Below are positions 41,343 to 50,638 of a stretch of DNA of 64,000 bases, in pieces. The notes below the pieces were generated by a model. The model searched no databases and was not told where the DNA came from. It worked only from the letters and a program-made list of their open reading frames with translations. Both the position numbers and the translations under genes were made by a program. The DNA lies in NCBI GenBank assembly GCA_046262355.1, contig JBHEMX010000005.1:1-64000 (forward strand). Direction: 5' to 3'. The stretch comes from DATADD01 sp046262355 (lineage in GTDB: Bacteria > Actinomycetota > CADDZG01 > WHSQ01). How positions within the stretch are numbered: position 1 is the first letter of the stretch; each line of letters starts with the position of its first letter.

Positions 41343-42307
41343 GCTTGCTCGCGCGCCGGTATGGGCACCCGTCCGAGCAGGGCGTCGAGGACGTCTTCGA
41401 CGGTTGCTCCCCGCATCTGGGCCTCGGGCGACAGCAGCAGACGGTGACCGAGCACCGGAACGGCGAGGTTCTGGATGTCGTCGGGCACGACATAGTCGCG
41501 GCCGCGACTCGCAGCTCCCGCGCGCGCCGCCCGCAGGAGGTACAGGGATGCGCGCGGGCTCGCGCCGAGGTGGATGTCGTGATGGTCGCGCGTCGCCTCG
41601 GTGAGCTCGACGATGTAGCGCTTGAGCGTCGCCGCGACGTGGACCTCGCGTGCCATCGCGATGAGCTTCGTGACGGTCTCGGCCTCGGCTACGGGCTCGA
41701 GCGCCTCCAGCGGAGAGTTCGCTCCGTGTCGCTCGAGGATCTCGAGCTCCGAGGCCCGGCTCGGGTAGCCCATGGAGAGCCGCATCATGAAGCGGTCGAG
41801 CTGCGACTCCGGGAGGGGGAAGGTGCCCTCGTGCTCGAGGGGGTTCTGGGTCGCGATGACCATGAAGGGCTCTTCCAGCGTGTGCGTCACGCCGTCGACG
41901 GTGACCTGCCGCTCCTCCATGGACTCGAGCAGGGCGGACTGCGTCTTGGGCGAGGCGCGGTTGATCTCGTCGCTCAAGCAGATGTTGGCGAACACCGCTC
42001 CCGGCTTGAAGTCGAACGCCCCGCTCCGGCGGTCCCACACCGTGACCCCGGTGACGTCGGTAGGAAGAAGGTCGGGGGTGAACTGGATACGGCTCCAGGT
42101 GCAGTCGATGGAGCGTGCCAGCGACTTGGCGAGCATGGTCTTGCCCACCCCGGGGACGTCCTCGAGCAGCACGTGACCCTCCGCCACGAGGGCGACGAGC
42201 GTGAGCCTGATGACCTCACCCTTGCCCTGGATCGTGCGCTCGACGTTGGCGGCGATGCTCTCGAAGGCGGGTTGGAACCCCGAAGGTCCCTCGGCGCTGT
42301 GGCTCAT
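41339..42307 (-). CDS. moxR: MoxR-family AAA+ ATPase
   Basis: 322 residues from ATG 42307. Walker A is EDVPGVGKTMLAKSLARSID; pore region DLLPTDVTGVTVWD; Walker B FANICLSDEINRASPKTQSA with LLESMEERQVTVDG; sensor 1 IATQNPLEHEGTFPLPESQL; sensor 2 GASPRASLYLLRAARAGAAS. MoxR ATPases are chaperones that load or activate vWA partners, here the DUF58 protein downstream. First gene of the moxR-DUF58-tgpA set. The insertion of the 130-bp repeat after it may affect coupling to the rest. Confidence 0.92.
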   Translation of the reverse strand: MSHSAEGPSGFQPAFESIAANVERTIQGKGEVIRLTLVALVAEGHVLLEDVPGVGKTMLAKSLARSIDCTWSRIQFTPDLLPTDVTGVTVWDRRSGAFDFKPGAVFANICLSDEINRASPKTQSALLESMEERQVTVDGVTHTLEEPFMVIATQNPLEHEGTFPLPESQLDRFMMRLSMGYPSRASELEILERHGANSPLEALEPVAEAETVTKLIAMAREVHVAATLKRYIVELTEATRDHHDIHLGASPRASLYLLRAARAGAASRGRDYVVPDDIQNLAVPVLGHRLLLSPEAQMRGATVEDVLDALLGRVPIPAREQA

Positions 42308-42543
42308 CTTATGGTCGTCTCCCCCGCTGGGACCGTCTCGTCGCAACTCCGGAAGGTAAGGCGTAGAAAAGCCTGGAAAAGCGAGCCCAATGTAGCAGCG
42401 CGCGCCGCCTATCCGACCTTTGGACCGTCTCCATGTTCGCACGCCGGAGCCGCACTACACCACTAGTAGGTTGCCTCCCGAGAGACATATACTGCGTGCA
42501 GTTCGGTCCGGTTCCTGGGCCTCGTTCACACTGGGGGAAACAC

Positions 42544-44214
42544 ATGCGCAGATGGATGAGATTGTCGGCGCTGCTCACCGCTCTCCTGCTGGTGGCGGCC
42601 GCATGCGGCGGAAGCTCCGACGAGGGCGACGGCGGCGACGGCGGCGCGACCCAGGAGGGCGTCACGATGACCTTCGGGACCTCGGCGGATCCCGTCGTCC
42701 TCGACGGCCCGCTCGTGTCCGACGGCGAATCGCTGCGCGCGATCGACCAGATGATGGAGGGTCTCGTGACGCTCGAGCCCGGCACCACGGAGGTTGCCCC
42801 GGGCCTCGCCACCGAGTGGCAGATCTCCGAGGACGGCAAGGAGTACACGTTCAACCTCCGCCAGGGCGTGAAGTTCCACGACGGCACCGACTTCAACGCG
42901 GACGCGGTGTGCTTCAACTTCGACCGCTGGTACAACTTCAAGGGACCCCTGCAGCAGCCCGACGCCAGCTACTACTACCAAACGGTCTTCGTCGGCTTCA
43001 GCGACGGCAAGACCCCGTCCCTCTACGAGAGTTGCGAGGCGGTCGACGAGTCGACGGTCAAGCTGACAATCACGAAGCCGTCGGCATCCCTGCTCGCGGC
43101 GCTGACGCTGACGTCGTTCACGATCGCGAGCCCCGAGGCGCTCGAGAAGTACAAGGCCGACGAGGGCACCTTCAACGAGGAAGAGGCGATCTTCCGTCCC
43201 TCCGGCACCTACGGCACCGAGCACCCGACGGGGACCGGGCCGTACAAGTTCGTGCAGTGGAGGCGCGGCGACAGGCTCGTGTTCGAGCGCAACGAGGACT
43301 ACTGGGGCGACGCTCCGGGCAACATCGACGAGCTGATCTTCCGGCCGATCGCCGATCCGGCCGTACGCCTGCAGGCGCTGCAGAGCGGCGAGATCCAGGG
43401 CTACGACCTCGTCGATCCCAAGGACTACGAGACGATCGACGGCGACTCGAACCTCCAGCTGCTCAACCGCCCGGCTTTCAACGTCGGCTACATCGGCTTC
43501 AACCAAGCGATCAAGCCGCTCGACGACCTCGCGGTGCGCCAGGCGATCGCTCACGCGATCAACCGCCAAGAGGTCGTGGACGCGTTCTACGCGGGCCAGG
43601 GCGTCGTCGCCGACGAGTTCATGCCGCCCGAGGTGATGGGCTACGCCGACGACGTCACCACGTACGACTACGACCCGGACAAGGCAAAGCAGATCCTCGA
43701 GGACGCCGGCTACACGTTGCCGGTCGAGATCGACTTCGCCTACCCGACGGACGTCGAGCGTCCCTACATGCCCGATCCGCAGGCCAACTTCGAGGCGATG
43801 GCGAGGGACCTCGAGGATTGCTGCTTCAAGGTCGAGAAGAAGTCGGCGACGTGGAGCCCCGACTACCTGGCCCAGGCCGACAACGGCAAGTATGGTCTCT
43901 ACCTGCTCGGATGGACGGGCGACTTCGCCGATCCCGACAACTTCATCGGGACCTTCTTCCAGACTCCTCAGCCGGCGTGGGGCTTCGAGAACCAGGAGAT
44001 CTTCAACCTCCTCGACAAGGCCGAGCAGGAGACCGAGCCCGGGCCGCGCGAGGAGCTCTATCAGGAGGCGAACCGCGTCATCATGGACTTCCTCCCAGGG
44101 CTGCCCTACGTGCACACCAAGCCGGGGCTTGCGTTCGCCGCGAACGTGAGTGGCTACAAGCCGAGCCCGGTCTCTCTGGAGCCGTTCTCGATCGTGACTG
44201 TGGAGAGCAGCTAG
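42544..44214 (+). CDS. ABC transporter substrate-binding lipoprotein (peptide/nickel, SBP family 5)
   Basis: 556 residues from ATG 42544. Lipoprotein signal with LLLVAAAC (Cys near residue 19), then a Gly/Asp-rich linker. Cluster-C solute-binding fold: EVAPGLATEWQISEDGKEYT, FNLRQGVKFHDGTDFNADAV, GTGPYKFVQWRRGDRLVFER, NEDYWGDAPGNIDELIFRPI, LDDLAVRQAIAHAINRQEVV and GWTGDFADPDNFIGTFFQTP. It captures oligopeptides or similar ligands on the outer membrane face and delivers them to the permease. A TATACT box at 42488-42493 lies in the region divergent from moxR. First gene of a five-gene transporter. Confidence 0.93.
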   Translation: MRRWMRLSALLTALLLVAAACGGSSDEGDGGDGGATQEGVTMTFGTSADPVVLDGPLVSDGESLRAIDQMMEGLVTLEPGTTEVAPGLATEWQISEDGKEYTFNLRQGVKFHDGTDFNADAVCFNFDRWYNFKGPLQQPDASYYYQTVFVGFSDGKTPSLYESCEAVDESTVKLTITKPSASLLAALTLTSFTIASPEALEKYKADEGTFNEEEAIFRPSGTYGTEHPTGTGPYKFVQWRRGDRLVFERNEDYWGDAPGNIDELIFRPIADPAVRLQALQSGEIQGYDLVDPKDYETIDGDSNLQLLNRPAFNVGYIGFNQAIKPLDDLAVRQAIAHAINRQEVVDAFYAGQGVVADEFMPPEVMGYADDVTTYDYDPDKAKQILEDAGYTLPVEIDFAYPTDVERPYMPDPQANFEAMARDLEDCCFKVEKKSATWSPDYLAQADNGKYGLYLLGWTGDFADPDNFIGTFFQTPQPAWGFENQEIFNLLDKAEQETEPGPREELYQEANRVIMDFLPGLPYVHTKPGLAFAANVSGYKPSPVSLEPFSIVTVESS

Positions 44215-44240
44215 GCCACAGGCAGCTAGGCCACAGCAAG

Positions 44241-44281
44241 AGAGGGCGCGGCCGGAGACGAAAGCCCCTGGCCGCGCCTCT
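44241..44281 (+). terminator. Hairpin after the binding-protein gene
   Basis: AGAGGGCGCGGCC and GGCCGCGCCTCT form a stem with one bulged base. It lies 26 bases after the stop and before the permease genes, so the binding protein can be made in excess over the permease. Two 15-base copies of (A/G)GCAGCTAGGCCACA precede it. Confidence 0.65.
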
Positions 44282-44306
44282 TCCCCTCGCTTAGGCTCGG
44301 GTCCGG

Positions 44307-45311
44307 ATGCTGAGATTCATCGCTCGGCGGCTGTTGATCACGATCCCCGTTCTCCTTGGCCTGTCCGTGCTGATCTTCCTGTTCGTGCACGCCCTGCCGG
44401 GTGGGCCGGAGGACGCGCTCCTGGGAGAGCGCGCCACAGAGCAGAGCCGCGCCCAGATCCGCAAGAACCTGGGCCTCGACAAGCCCCTGTACGTGCAGTA
44501 CTTCGACTACATGGGCAAGCTGGCGGCCGGAGACCTGGGCACGAGCGTGTCCACGCGCCGCCCCATCACCGAGGAGCTCGCCGAGAGGTTCCCGGCGACC
44601 GTGGAGCTGGGCGTCTCGGCGATGATCGTGGCGCTGCTGGTCGGCATCCCGCTTGGTTTCGTCGCGGCCAAGCGCTATCAGGGAGTGCTCGACAACGCGA
44701 GCCTGGTGGCGTCGCTGATTGGGATCAGCTTCCCGATCTTCTTCCTCGCGCTGCTGTTGAAGTACGTCTTCTCGATCAAGCTGGGGTGGCTGCCGACGAT
44801 CGGACGGCTCGACATCACGCGCACGATCGAGCACCCAACGAACTTCTACCTGCTGGACGCGATCCTCAGCGGAGACCCGGCCGCCGTCCTCGACGTCCTC
44901 CGTCATCTCCTCCTGCCGGCGATCGCGCTGGCCACGATCCCGCTCGCCATCATCGCCCGCATCACGCGCGCCGCGACCCTCGACGTGTTGAGCGAGGACT
45001 ACGTGCGAACGGCGCGCGCCAAGGGCCTCGATCCCGGCGTCGTCGACAGACGCCACATCCTCAAGAACGCGATGCTTCCCGTCATCACCGTGGCGGGCCT
45101 CCAGACCGGCCTCCTGCTCACCGGCGCGATCCTCACCGAGACGATCTTCGCGTGGCCGGGGCTGGGCCAATGGATGCTCAATGCGATCCGCTTCCGGGAC
45201 TACGCGGTGCTGCAGAACGGCGTCCTCTTCTTCTCCCTGCTCATCCTGCTCGTGAACCTGCTGGTCGACATCTCGTACGCCTTCTTCAACCCCCGGATCC
45301 GCTACTCGTGA
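44307..45311 (+). CDS. dppB: ABC transporter permease DppB-type
   Basis: 334 residues. LRFIARRLLITIPVLLGLSV and FLFVHALPGGPEDALLG form the DppB N-terminus. Six helices carry the inner-membrane ABC-permease motif DYVRTARAKGLDPGVVDRRH (EAA loop that contacts the ATPase), and VAGLQTGLLLTGAILTETIF, WPGLGQWMLNAIRFRDYAVL are family marks. Forms the channel with DppC. Begins after the hairpin at 44241. Confidence 0.92.
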   Translation: MLRFIARRLLITIPVLLGLSVLIFLFVHALPGGPEDALLGERATEQSRAQIRKNLGLDKPLYVQYFDYMGKLAAGDLGTSVSTRRPITEELAERFPATVELGVSAMIVALLVGIPLGFVAAKRYQGVLDNASLVASLIGISFPIFFLALLLKYVFSIKLGWLPTIGRLDITRTIEHPTNFYLLDAILSGDPAAVLDVLRHLLLPAIALATIPLAIIARITRAATLDVLSEDYVRTARAKGLDPGVVDRRHILKNAMLPVITVAGLQTGLLLTGAILTETIFAWPGLGQWMLNAIRFRDYAVLQNGVLFFSLLILLVNLLVDISYAFFNPRIRYS

Positions 45312-45353
45312 ATGGCTCCCTCGACGCCCTCGTGACGGAGGTGACCTGACGCC

Positions 45354-46250
45354 GTGGGCGTGGCGGCCGCGGAGGCACAGGAGCTCCGCCTCGAGCAGCC
45401 CTCGGGGCTGTGGCGCGACGCCTTCGATCGCTTCAGGCACAACCCGGCGGCGCTCACCGGGGTGGCGGTGCTCGCGGTCCTGATAGTCGCCGCCGTCTTT
45501 GCTCCGGTCATAGCGCCGCACGACCCCAACGCACAGGTCGCCCAGCTCGCCGGGAATCCGGCGGGCCCCGGCGGGGGCCACCTCATGGGCCTGGACGAGC
45601 AGGGCCGGGACCTCTTCTCGCGCATAGTCTTCGGCCTCAGGCTGTCGCTGCTGGTGGGGGTGGTCTCGGTTGGGGTGGGGCTCACGATCGGGCTCGTCCT
45701 GGGCTCGCTCGCGGGCTACCTCGGCGGCTGGGTGGACTCCATGATCATGCGCTTCATGGACATGCTGCTGCCCATCCCGCAGCTGTTGCTGGCGATCGGA
45801 CTCGTCTCGGTCCTCGGCCGCGGGCTGATCCAGATCATGGTCGCCGTGGGCATCACGAACGTCCCGATCTTCGCCCGGCTCTTGCGCGGCTCGATCCTCG
45901 GGCAGCGAGAGGCCGACTACGTGCTCGCGGCGCGCTCCGTCGGCACTCCTGGCCGACGGTTGCTGGTGGGCCACATCCTGCCCAACTCCGTGTCGCCGGT
46001 CATCGTGCAGGCCACGCTGTCGATGGCCACGGCGATCATCGATGTGGCGGGGCTGAGCTTCCTCGGGCTCGGGCCGTCGGACCCCGGCCTTCCCGAGCTC
46101 GGCAAGATCCTCGCCGATAACGCGAGCAGGCTCGAGCAGTCCGCCCACCTCGTGCTGTTCCCCGGCTTCGCCATCGTTATCAGCGCCCTCGCCATCAACA
46201 TGATCGGCGACGGGCTGCGCGAGGCGATCGACCCGAAGCTGCGTGCATGA
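45354..46250 (+). CDS. dppC: ABC transporter permease DppC-type
   Basis: 298 residues, GTG start after a GGAGGTGA site. WRDAFDRFRHNPAALTGVAV opens the DppC fold (OppC N-terminal domain), then HLMGLDEQGRDLFSRIVFGL, six helices, the EAA-type loop READYVLAARSVGTPGRRLL and VIVQATLSMATAIIDVAGLS, FLGLGPSDPGLPELGKILAD. Channel partner of DppB. Overlaps dppD by four bases. Confidence 0.92.
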   Translation: MGVAAAEAQELRLEQPSGLWRDAFDRFRHNPAALTGVAVLAVLIVAAVFAPVIAPHDPNAQVAQLAGNPAGPGGGHLMGLDEQGRDLFSRIVFGLRLSLLVGVVSVGVGLTIGLVLGSLAGYLGGWVDSMIMRFMDMLLPIPQLLLAIGLVSVLGRGLIQIMVAVGITNVPIFARLLRGSILGQREADYVLAARSVGTPGRRLLVGHILPNSVSPVIVQATLSMATAIIDVAGLSFLGLGPSDPGLPELGKILADNASRLEQSAHLVLFPGFAIVISALAINMIGDGLREAIDPKLRA

Positions 46251-47275
46251 CACTGCTCTCGGTGCGTGATCTCGAGGTCAAGTTCATCACCCGCCGCGCC
46301 ACCGTTCATGCGGTCAACGGCATCTCCTTCGACCTCGAGGCCGGGGAGACGCTCGGCATCGTCGGAGAGTCCGGCTGCGGCAAGAGCGTCTCGTCGCTCG
46401 CCATGCTCGGCATTCTGCCCAAGCCCGCGGGGAGGGTCACGAGGGGCGAGGTGCTGTTCGAGGACCACGATCTCCTCAAGCTTTCCGACGGGGAGCTGCG
46501 CAAGATCCGCGGCAAGGACGTGGCGATGATCTTCCAGGACCCGATCTCGTCGCTGAACCCCGTGTTGACGATCGGCCGCCAGATGACCGAGGTCCTGACC
46601 AAGCATCTGCACGTGAGCAAGGACGACGCGCGCGAGCAGGCGGCAGATCTCCTCGACCGCGTCGGGATCCCCGCGGCGCGCGACCGCTTGGGCGACTACC
46701 CTCATCAGTTCTCCGGGGGCATGCGACAGCGCGTCATGATCGCGATGGCGATGTCCTGCAACCCCAAGGTGCTGATCGCCGACGAGCCCACCACCGCGCT
46801 CGACGTCACGATCCAGGCGCAGATCCTTGACCTCATGCGAGCGCTCGTTGCCGAGGAGCAGATGGCGCTGATCCTGATCACCCATGACCTCGGTGTCGTC
46901 GCGGGCATCTGCGAGCGCATCAACGTCATGTACGCCGGCCGCTTCGTCGAGACCGCGACCATCAAAGAGCTCTTCGCTCGTCCTCGCCACCCCTACACCC
47001 TCGGCCTCTTGCGCTCGGTGCCGCGCCTCGATGCGGCGCGCAAGGAGAAGCTCGTTCCGATCGAGGGCGCGCCGCGCGACCTCACGCGCGTCATCGACGA
47101 GTGCCCCTTCGCGCCGCGCTGCGCCTATGCGGTCGATGCCTCCTACGAAGGGGTGCCGCAGCTCGGCTCGATCGACGTTGCCGGCCATCTCGTGGCGTGC
47201 TGCAATCCCGTCCCGGACTCCGACCTCCCGCGGATGGACACGGCGGCGCCCGACAAGAGGGCCGCGGGGGCATGA
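46247..47275 (+). CDS. dppD: ABC transporter ATPase DppD-type
   Basis: 342 residues. Walker A GIVGESGCGKSVSSLAMLGI, Q-loop MIFQDPISSLNPVLTIGRQM, signature FSGGMRQRVMIAMAMSCNPK, Walker B VLIADEPTTALDVTIQAQIL and switch His ILITHDLGVVAGICERINVM. The C-terminal oligopeptide-transporter extension has ECPFAPRCAYAVD and a later VACCNPVP, three or more Cys that fit the Fe-S-type cluster found in DppD/OppD. One of two ATPases powering the importer. Overlaps dppF by four bases. Confidence 0.93.
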   Translation: MTLLSVRDLEVKFITRRATVHAVNGISFDLEAGETLGIVGESGCGKSVSSLAMLGILPKPAGRVTRGEVLFEDHDLLKLSDGELRKIRGKDVAMIFQDPISSLNPVLTIGRQMTEVLTKHLHVSKDDAREQAADLLDRVGIPAARDRLGDYPHQFSGGMRQRVMIAMAMSCNPKVLIADEPTTALDVTIQAQILDLMRALVAEEQMALILITHDLGVVAGICERINVMYAGRFVETATIKELFARPRHPYTLGLLRSVPRLDAARKEKLVPIEGAPRDLTRVIDECPFAPRCAYAVDASYEGVPQLGSIDVAGHLVACCNPVPDSDLPRMDTAAPDKRAAGA

Positions 47276-48348
47276 CGGAGCCCCAGGTGGCCACCGAGCG
47301 CGCGGCGGGTCCGGAGGGCGCTCAGGACCTCGTGAGGGTGGTCGATCTCAAGGTCTACTTCCCCATCCGCACGGGCATCGTGATCGAGCGACGCATCGGC
47401 GACGTGAAGGCCGTTGACGGCGTGACGTTCGAGATCAAGCGAGGGGAGACGCTCGGTCTCGTGGGCGAGTCCGGCTGCGGCAAGTCGACGCTCGGGCGGA
47501 CGATCCTGCGCCTCATCGATCCGACCGAGGGGCACATCTTCTTCGAGGAGTCCGACCTTGCCCGCCTCTCGGGCGCCGATCTGCGGCGGCTCCGGCGGCG
47601 CATGCAGATGGTGTTCCAGGATCCCTACTCGTCGCTGGACCCCCGCCAGAGCGTCGGCAGCATCCTCGCCGAGCCGCTGCAGGTGCACGGCATCGCGCGG
47701 GGCAAGCAGGCCGAGGACAAGGTGCGAGAGCTGCTCGACGTCGTGGGCTTGCCCAAGGCCGCCATGAGCCGCTACCCGCACGAGTTCTCGGGCGGGCAGC
47801 GACAGCGCATAGGTCTGGCGCGAGCGCTTGCGCTCAACCCCGACCTCATCGTCGCCGACGAACCGGTATCGGCCCTCGACGTCTCGATCCAGGCACAGAT
47901 CATCAACCTGCTCGAGGAGCTGCAGGGAAGGTTCGACCTCACCTACCTCTTCATCGCCCACGACCTTGCCGTCGTGCGCCACATCTCAGATCGCATAGCG
48001 GTGATGTACCTCGGCAAGATCGTGGAGGTGGCGCCGGCCGACCAGCTCTACATCGAGCCGCTGCATCCCTACACGAAGGCACTGTTGTCGTCCGTGCCGA
48101 TCCCCGACCCCACGGTCGAGCTGGATCGCGACCGCATCATCCTTCAGGGCGACATCCCCTCGCCGGCGAACCCGCCTTCGGGGTGCCGTTTCCATACCCG
48201 GTGCCCCTACGCGCAGAGGGAGCGCTGTCCCGACGAGGTCCCGGAGCTGCGCCGGCTGAGGACGGGCCACCTCGCTGCGTGTCATTACGTCGAGGAGATC
48301 GAGAGCGGCGCGATCCAGCCGCACAACGTCGTGCCGGAAGCTGTGTAG
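47272..48348 (+). CDS. dppF: ABC transporter ATPase DppF-type
   Basis: 358 residues from the ATG at 47272 that overlaps the dppD stop. An N-terminal VDLKVYFPIRTGIVIERRIG (the DppF-type insert before the core), Walker A GLVGESGCGKSTLGRTILRL, Q-loop MVFQDPYSSLDPRQSVGSIL, signature FSGGQRQRIGLARALALNPD, Walker B LIVADEPVSALDVSIQAQII and FIAHDLAVVRHISDRIAVMY. The tail ends with the Cys-containing SGCRFHTRCPYAQRERCPDE. Completes the transporter. The gene ends in a run of short tandem repeats. Confidence 0.93.
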   Translation: MTEPQVATERAAGPEGAQDLVRVVDLKVYFPIRTGIVIERRIGDVKAVDGVTFEIKRGETLGLVGESGCGKSTLGRTILRLIDPTEGHIFFEESDLARLSGADLRRLRRRMQMVFQDPYSSLDPRQSVGSILAEPLQVHGIARGKQAEDKVRELLDVVGLPKAAMSRYPHEFSGGQRQRIGLARALALNPDLIVADEPVSALDVSIQAQIINLLEELQGRFDLTYLFIAHDLAVVRHISDRIAVMYLGKIVEVAPADQLYIEPLHPYTKALLSSVPIPDPTVELDRDRIILQGDIPSPANPPSGCRFHTRCPYAQRERCPDEVPELRRLRTGHLAACHYVEEIESGAIQPHNVVPEAV

Positions 48349-48420
48349 GCCGGAAGAGGGTAGGCCGGAAGAGGTGTTCGCGGAAGCGGTGTAGGCCGGA
48401 AGCGCTTGCCCCGGAAGAAT
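48337..48420 (+). repeat. Short tandem repeats across the dppF stop
   Basis: GTAGGCCGGAAG occurs three times with spacers, plus further GGAAG cores. The first copy contains the dppF TAG. Confidence 0.7.
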
Positions 48421-48442
48421 CTTGCGAGCGAAAGGAGCGCCT

Positions 48443-48655
48443 GTGGCGGGATGGGGAGATGATCCCGAGTTGGAACGACTGCGAAGCCTCATCGACGAGG
48501 GCTGGGAGGTCACGGAGATCAGCGAAGACCCCACGGCTCCCGGTGGCCCCTCGGACACCGTGAAGCTTGCCAAGGACGGCGAGGACACCGAGTGCACGTC
48601 GGATCACCTCGCCTTCCACCGCTACGTCGAGGGTCTGCGCGACGAGTCCCTCTAG
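48443..48655 (+). CDS. Small acidic protein of unknown function
   Basis: 70 residues from GTG 48443, six bases after AAAGGAG, which decides the start. AGWGDDPELERLRSLIDEGW, EVTEISEDPTAPGGPSDTVK and DTECTSDHLAFHRYVEGLRD are well-formed coding sequence, acidic, with no membrane segment. Family not recognised. It stands between the transporter and the HNH gene on the same strand. Confidence 0.65.
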   Translation: MAGWGDDPELERLRSLIDEGWEVTEISEDPTAPGGPSDTVKLAKDGEDTECTSDHLAFHRYVEGLRDESL

Positions 48656-48696
48656 GCAGGGGTCTGCCCCCGGCCGCCGCTTATACTGAGCCCACC

Positions 48697-49215
48697 TTGG
48701 GGAGAGCGCTCGTTCTCAACGCTTCTTACCAACCGCTGTGCGTGGTGCCGGTGCGGCGGGCGTTGGTGCTCGCCCTGAAAGGTAAGGCCGAGGTGATCCA
48801 CACCAACGGCCACGTCTTCCGCTCCGAGGTCCTCGAGCTCGCGGCGCCGAGCGTCGTCCGCCTCAACTACTTCGTCCGGGTGCCCTACCGCGCGCGTGCG
48901 TCTCTGTCGCGGCGCGCCGTGCTCGTGCGCGACAACTTCGAGTGCCAGTACTGCGGGCGCACGGCCGAGAATGTCGACCACGTGATCCCCAAGAGCAGGG
49001 GAGGCTTGCACACGTGGGACAATGTCGTTGCAGCCTGCCGCCCCTGCAACTCGCGCAAGGAGAACCGGAATCCGGCGGACGTGGGTATGAGGTTGCGCCA
49101 CGCGCCGAGCCCGCCGCACGACAGCGTCTGGATCGCCGTCGCCGTCGACCGGCTGGACCCGGTATGGGAGCAGTATCTGAAGCTCCCCGGCAACGGCACC
49201 CCCCGCACCGCCTAA
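48697..49215 (+). CDS. HNH endonuclease family protein
   Basis: 172 residues from TTG 48697. A TATACT -10 box at 48682-48687 places the transcription start at or beside the TTG, so it is probably leaderless. The N-terminus RALVLNASYQPLCVVPVRRA and LVLALKGKAEVIHTNGHVFR is typical of actinobacterial HNH proteins. The nuclease core is RDNFECQYCGRTAENVDHVI, PKSRGGLHTWDNVVAACRPC and NSRKENR: two CxxC zinc pairs, the DH of the first H, N and the last His/Asn. All expected residues are there. Biological role unknown (restriction, repair or a domesticated element). Confidence 0.85.
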   Translation: MGRALVLNASYQPLCVVPVRRALVLALKGKAEVIHTNGHVFRSEVLELAAPSVVRLNYFVRVPYRARASLSRRAVLVRDNFECQYCGRTAENVDHVIPKSRGGLHTWDNVVAACRPCNSRKENRNPADVGMRLRHAPSPPHDSVWIAVAVDRLDPVWEQYLKLPGNGTPRTA

Positions 49216-49655
49216 GCCAAGGATCCTCCGCCCCCGGCGCCCGACCCGGCGCACCCGGTGCACCCCGCCGCACCCGGCCCGCCCCGGCGCGGAGCGACCA
49301 GAAGCCCTCCACCCCCGCCAGGCGACAGCACAGGCACAGAGGTCGGTTGTGCCACCCTCCCCGGACATCGCCCCCGCCGCAGCCGCGCCCGATGCATCCC
49401 GCCGCAGCCACCGCGCCCGAGCGAGACCCCGCGGAACCCGCACCTGCGCCCCCTGCACCCCGCGCCGAACGATAGAAGCTCCTCCCCCCGCCAGGCGACG
49501 GCACAGGCACAGAGGTCGGGTGAGCCGCCCCACGGCGCCGGGATAGCCCGGCCCACCTGCCGCCCCGGCTCCATACCCCACCGCCGCCCCGCCCCGGCGC
49601 GAGCGACCAGGAGCCCTCCACACCGCCAGGCGACGGCACAGGACAGCGGGGCGGG
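49216..49655 (-). repeat. Left cluster of ~55-bp repeats (three copies, minus orientation)
   Basis: Copies at 49294-49346, 49468-49519 and 49601-49642. Read on the minus strand the core is GTGCCTGTGCCGTCGCCTGG then CGGGGGTGGAGGGCTTCTGG. Between copies are GC-rich blocks, one of which (GGTATGGAGCC...GTGGGCC) also recurs in the right cluster. No gene is seen in this stretch. Confidence 0.75.
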
Positions 49656-50600
49656 CTAGATAGCGAGGCGAGGGAACAGCTCTCTTCGGATGCGCGCCGC
49701 GGTGGCGCCCTCGTGCAAGGTCACGTCGTCCCACGTCACGTGGATGACCCTCCAGCCCGCCGCCGTGAGCCGGTCGAGGCGCACTAGATCTCGCTGCCAC
49801 GCGCGCTTGCCCGAGTGCCAGCGATAGTTGACGGCCTCGATCGCGAGGCGAGCGTGCGGGTACGCGAAGTCGGGGCGGGCGACGAAGGCACAGTCGGCCT
49901 CTCGCACCACGTACTGACGGATGGATCGTGGGAGGCCGTGTCGGCGGAGAAGGCGAGATAGCTTGATCTCGAAGGCGCTGTCGGTGGGCGGGCCGCCGTC
50001 GCCGCGGGAAACGAGCATCTCGCGCAGCTCGCCCATCCCCTTGCGTCCACGGCCGTCGAGCCGACGGAAGCGCCATCTCAGTCGCGGCACGGACGTGAGC
50101 CCACGCCGGAGCGCGGCGTCGAGCGCCATCTCCACTGCCTCCGACTCCACCACCGCGCCGAGCTCGAGCAGCGTCGTGGTCGCATAGGTCGTGGGGATTC
50201 GGTCTACGGTCACGATGTCTGCCGGTGGGATCGGCCGGGTCCTGTGCACGATGATCTTGTCCGTTTTGAGGTGCCGCGGCGTCGAGATCTCGACCACCTC
50301 GTCGCCGAAGCCGTCGAGCTGGAGAAGATGCGCCGCACTCCGATGAGAGGCGGCCGTGCCCCCTCGGCCCCACAGACATGCACCCATGAGCGTTTGGCGC
50401 CCGGTGGCCGGCGCGGCGCCGACGACGTAGATCGTCGCGTGCAGTCGCCTCAATCGTTCAGATGCGAGGCGGCGTTCGATCTGACCGGCGGTCATGCCCA
50501 ACGCGAGCGCTTCCCAGCGAGCGATCACCCAATGGCGTGACGCGGCGAGCTCTTCGCACGACCGCTCTGCATCCCATCCTTGGGGTCGGGCTCGGACCAT
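49656..50600 (-). CDS. AbiEi-type wHTH + DUF559 (Vsr-like) protein
   Basis: 314 residues. The N-terminal AbiEi-like winged helix reads IARWEALALGMTAGQIERRL, ASERLRRLHATIYVVGAAP. The C-terminal DUF559 nuclease-like domain reads TDSAFEIKLSRLLRRHGLPR, VARPDFAYPHARLAIEAVNY and RWHSGKRAWQRDLVRLDRL, ending WRVIHVTWDDVTLH. The family usually has IE-V-D-G-Y-RWH; here it is IEAVNYRWH, so one conserved Asp is lost while the DFAYP Asp and the Glu remain. Nuclease activity is therefore doubtful. No AbiEii toxin is adjacent. It is bounded on both sides by oppositely oriented repeat clusters. Confidence 0.8.
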   Translation of the reverse strand: MVRARPQGWDAERSCEELAASRHWVIARWEALALGMTAGQIERRLASERLRRLHATIYVVGAAPATGRQTLMGACLWGRGGTAASHRSAAHLLQLDGFGDEVVEISTPRHLKTDKIIVHRTRPIPPADIVTVDRIPTTYATTTLLELGAVVESEAVEMALDAALRRGLTSVPRLRWRFRRLDGRGRKGMGELREMLVSRGDGGPPTDSAFEIKLSRLLRRHGLPRSIRQYVVREADCAFVARPDFAYPHARLAIEAVNYRWHSGKRAWQRDLVRLDRLTAAGWRVIHVTWDDVTLHEGATAARIRRELFPRLAI

Positions 50601-50638
50601 AGCGAGAAATCAAGCACAAGGGTGAGACAGGAAAGCGT

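Noticed and set aside
44226..46253. 675-codon minus-strand open frame opposite dppB/dppC
   Set aside because: Low-complexity His/Arg/Gln/Asp-rich translation, the shadow of GC-rich permease codons.
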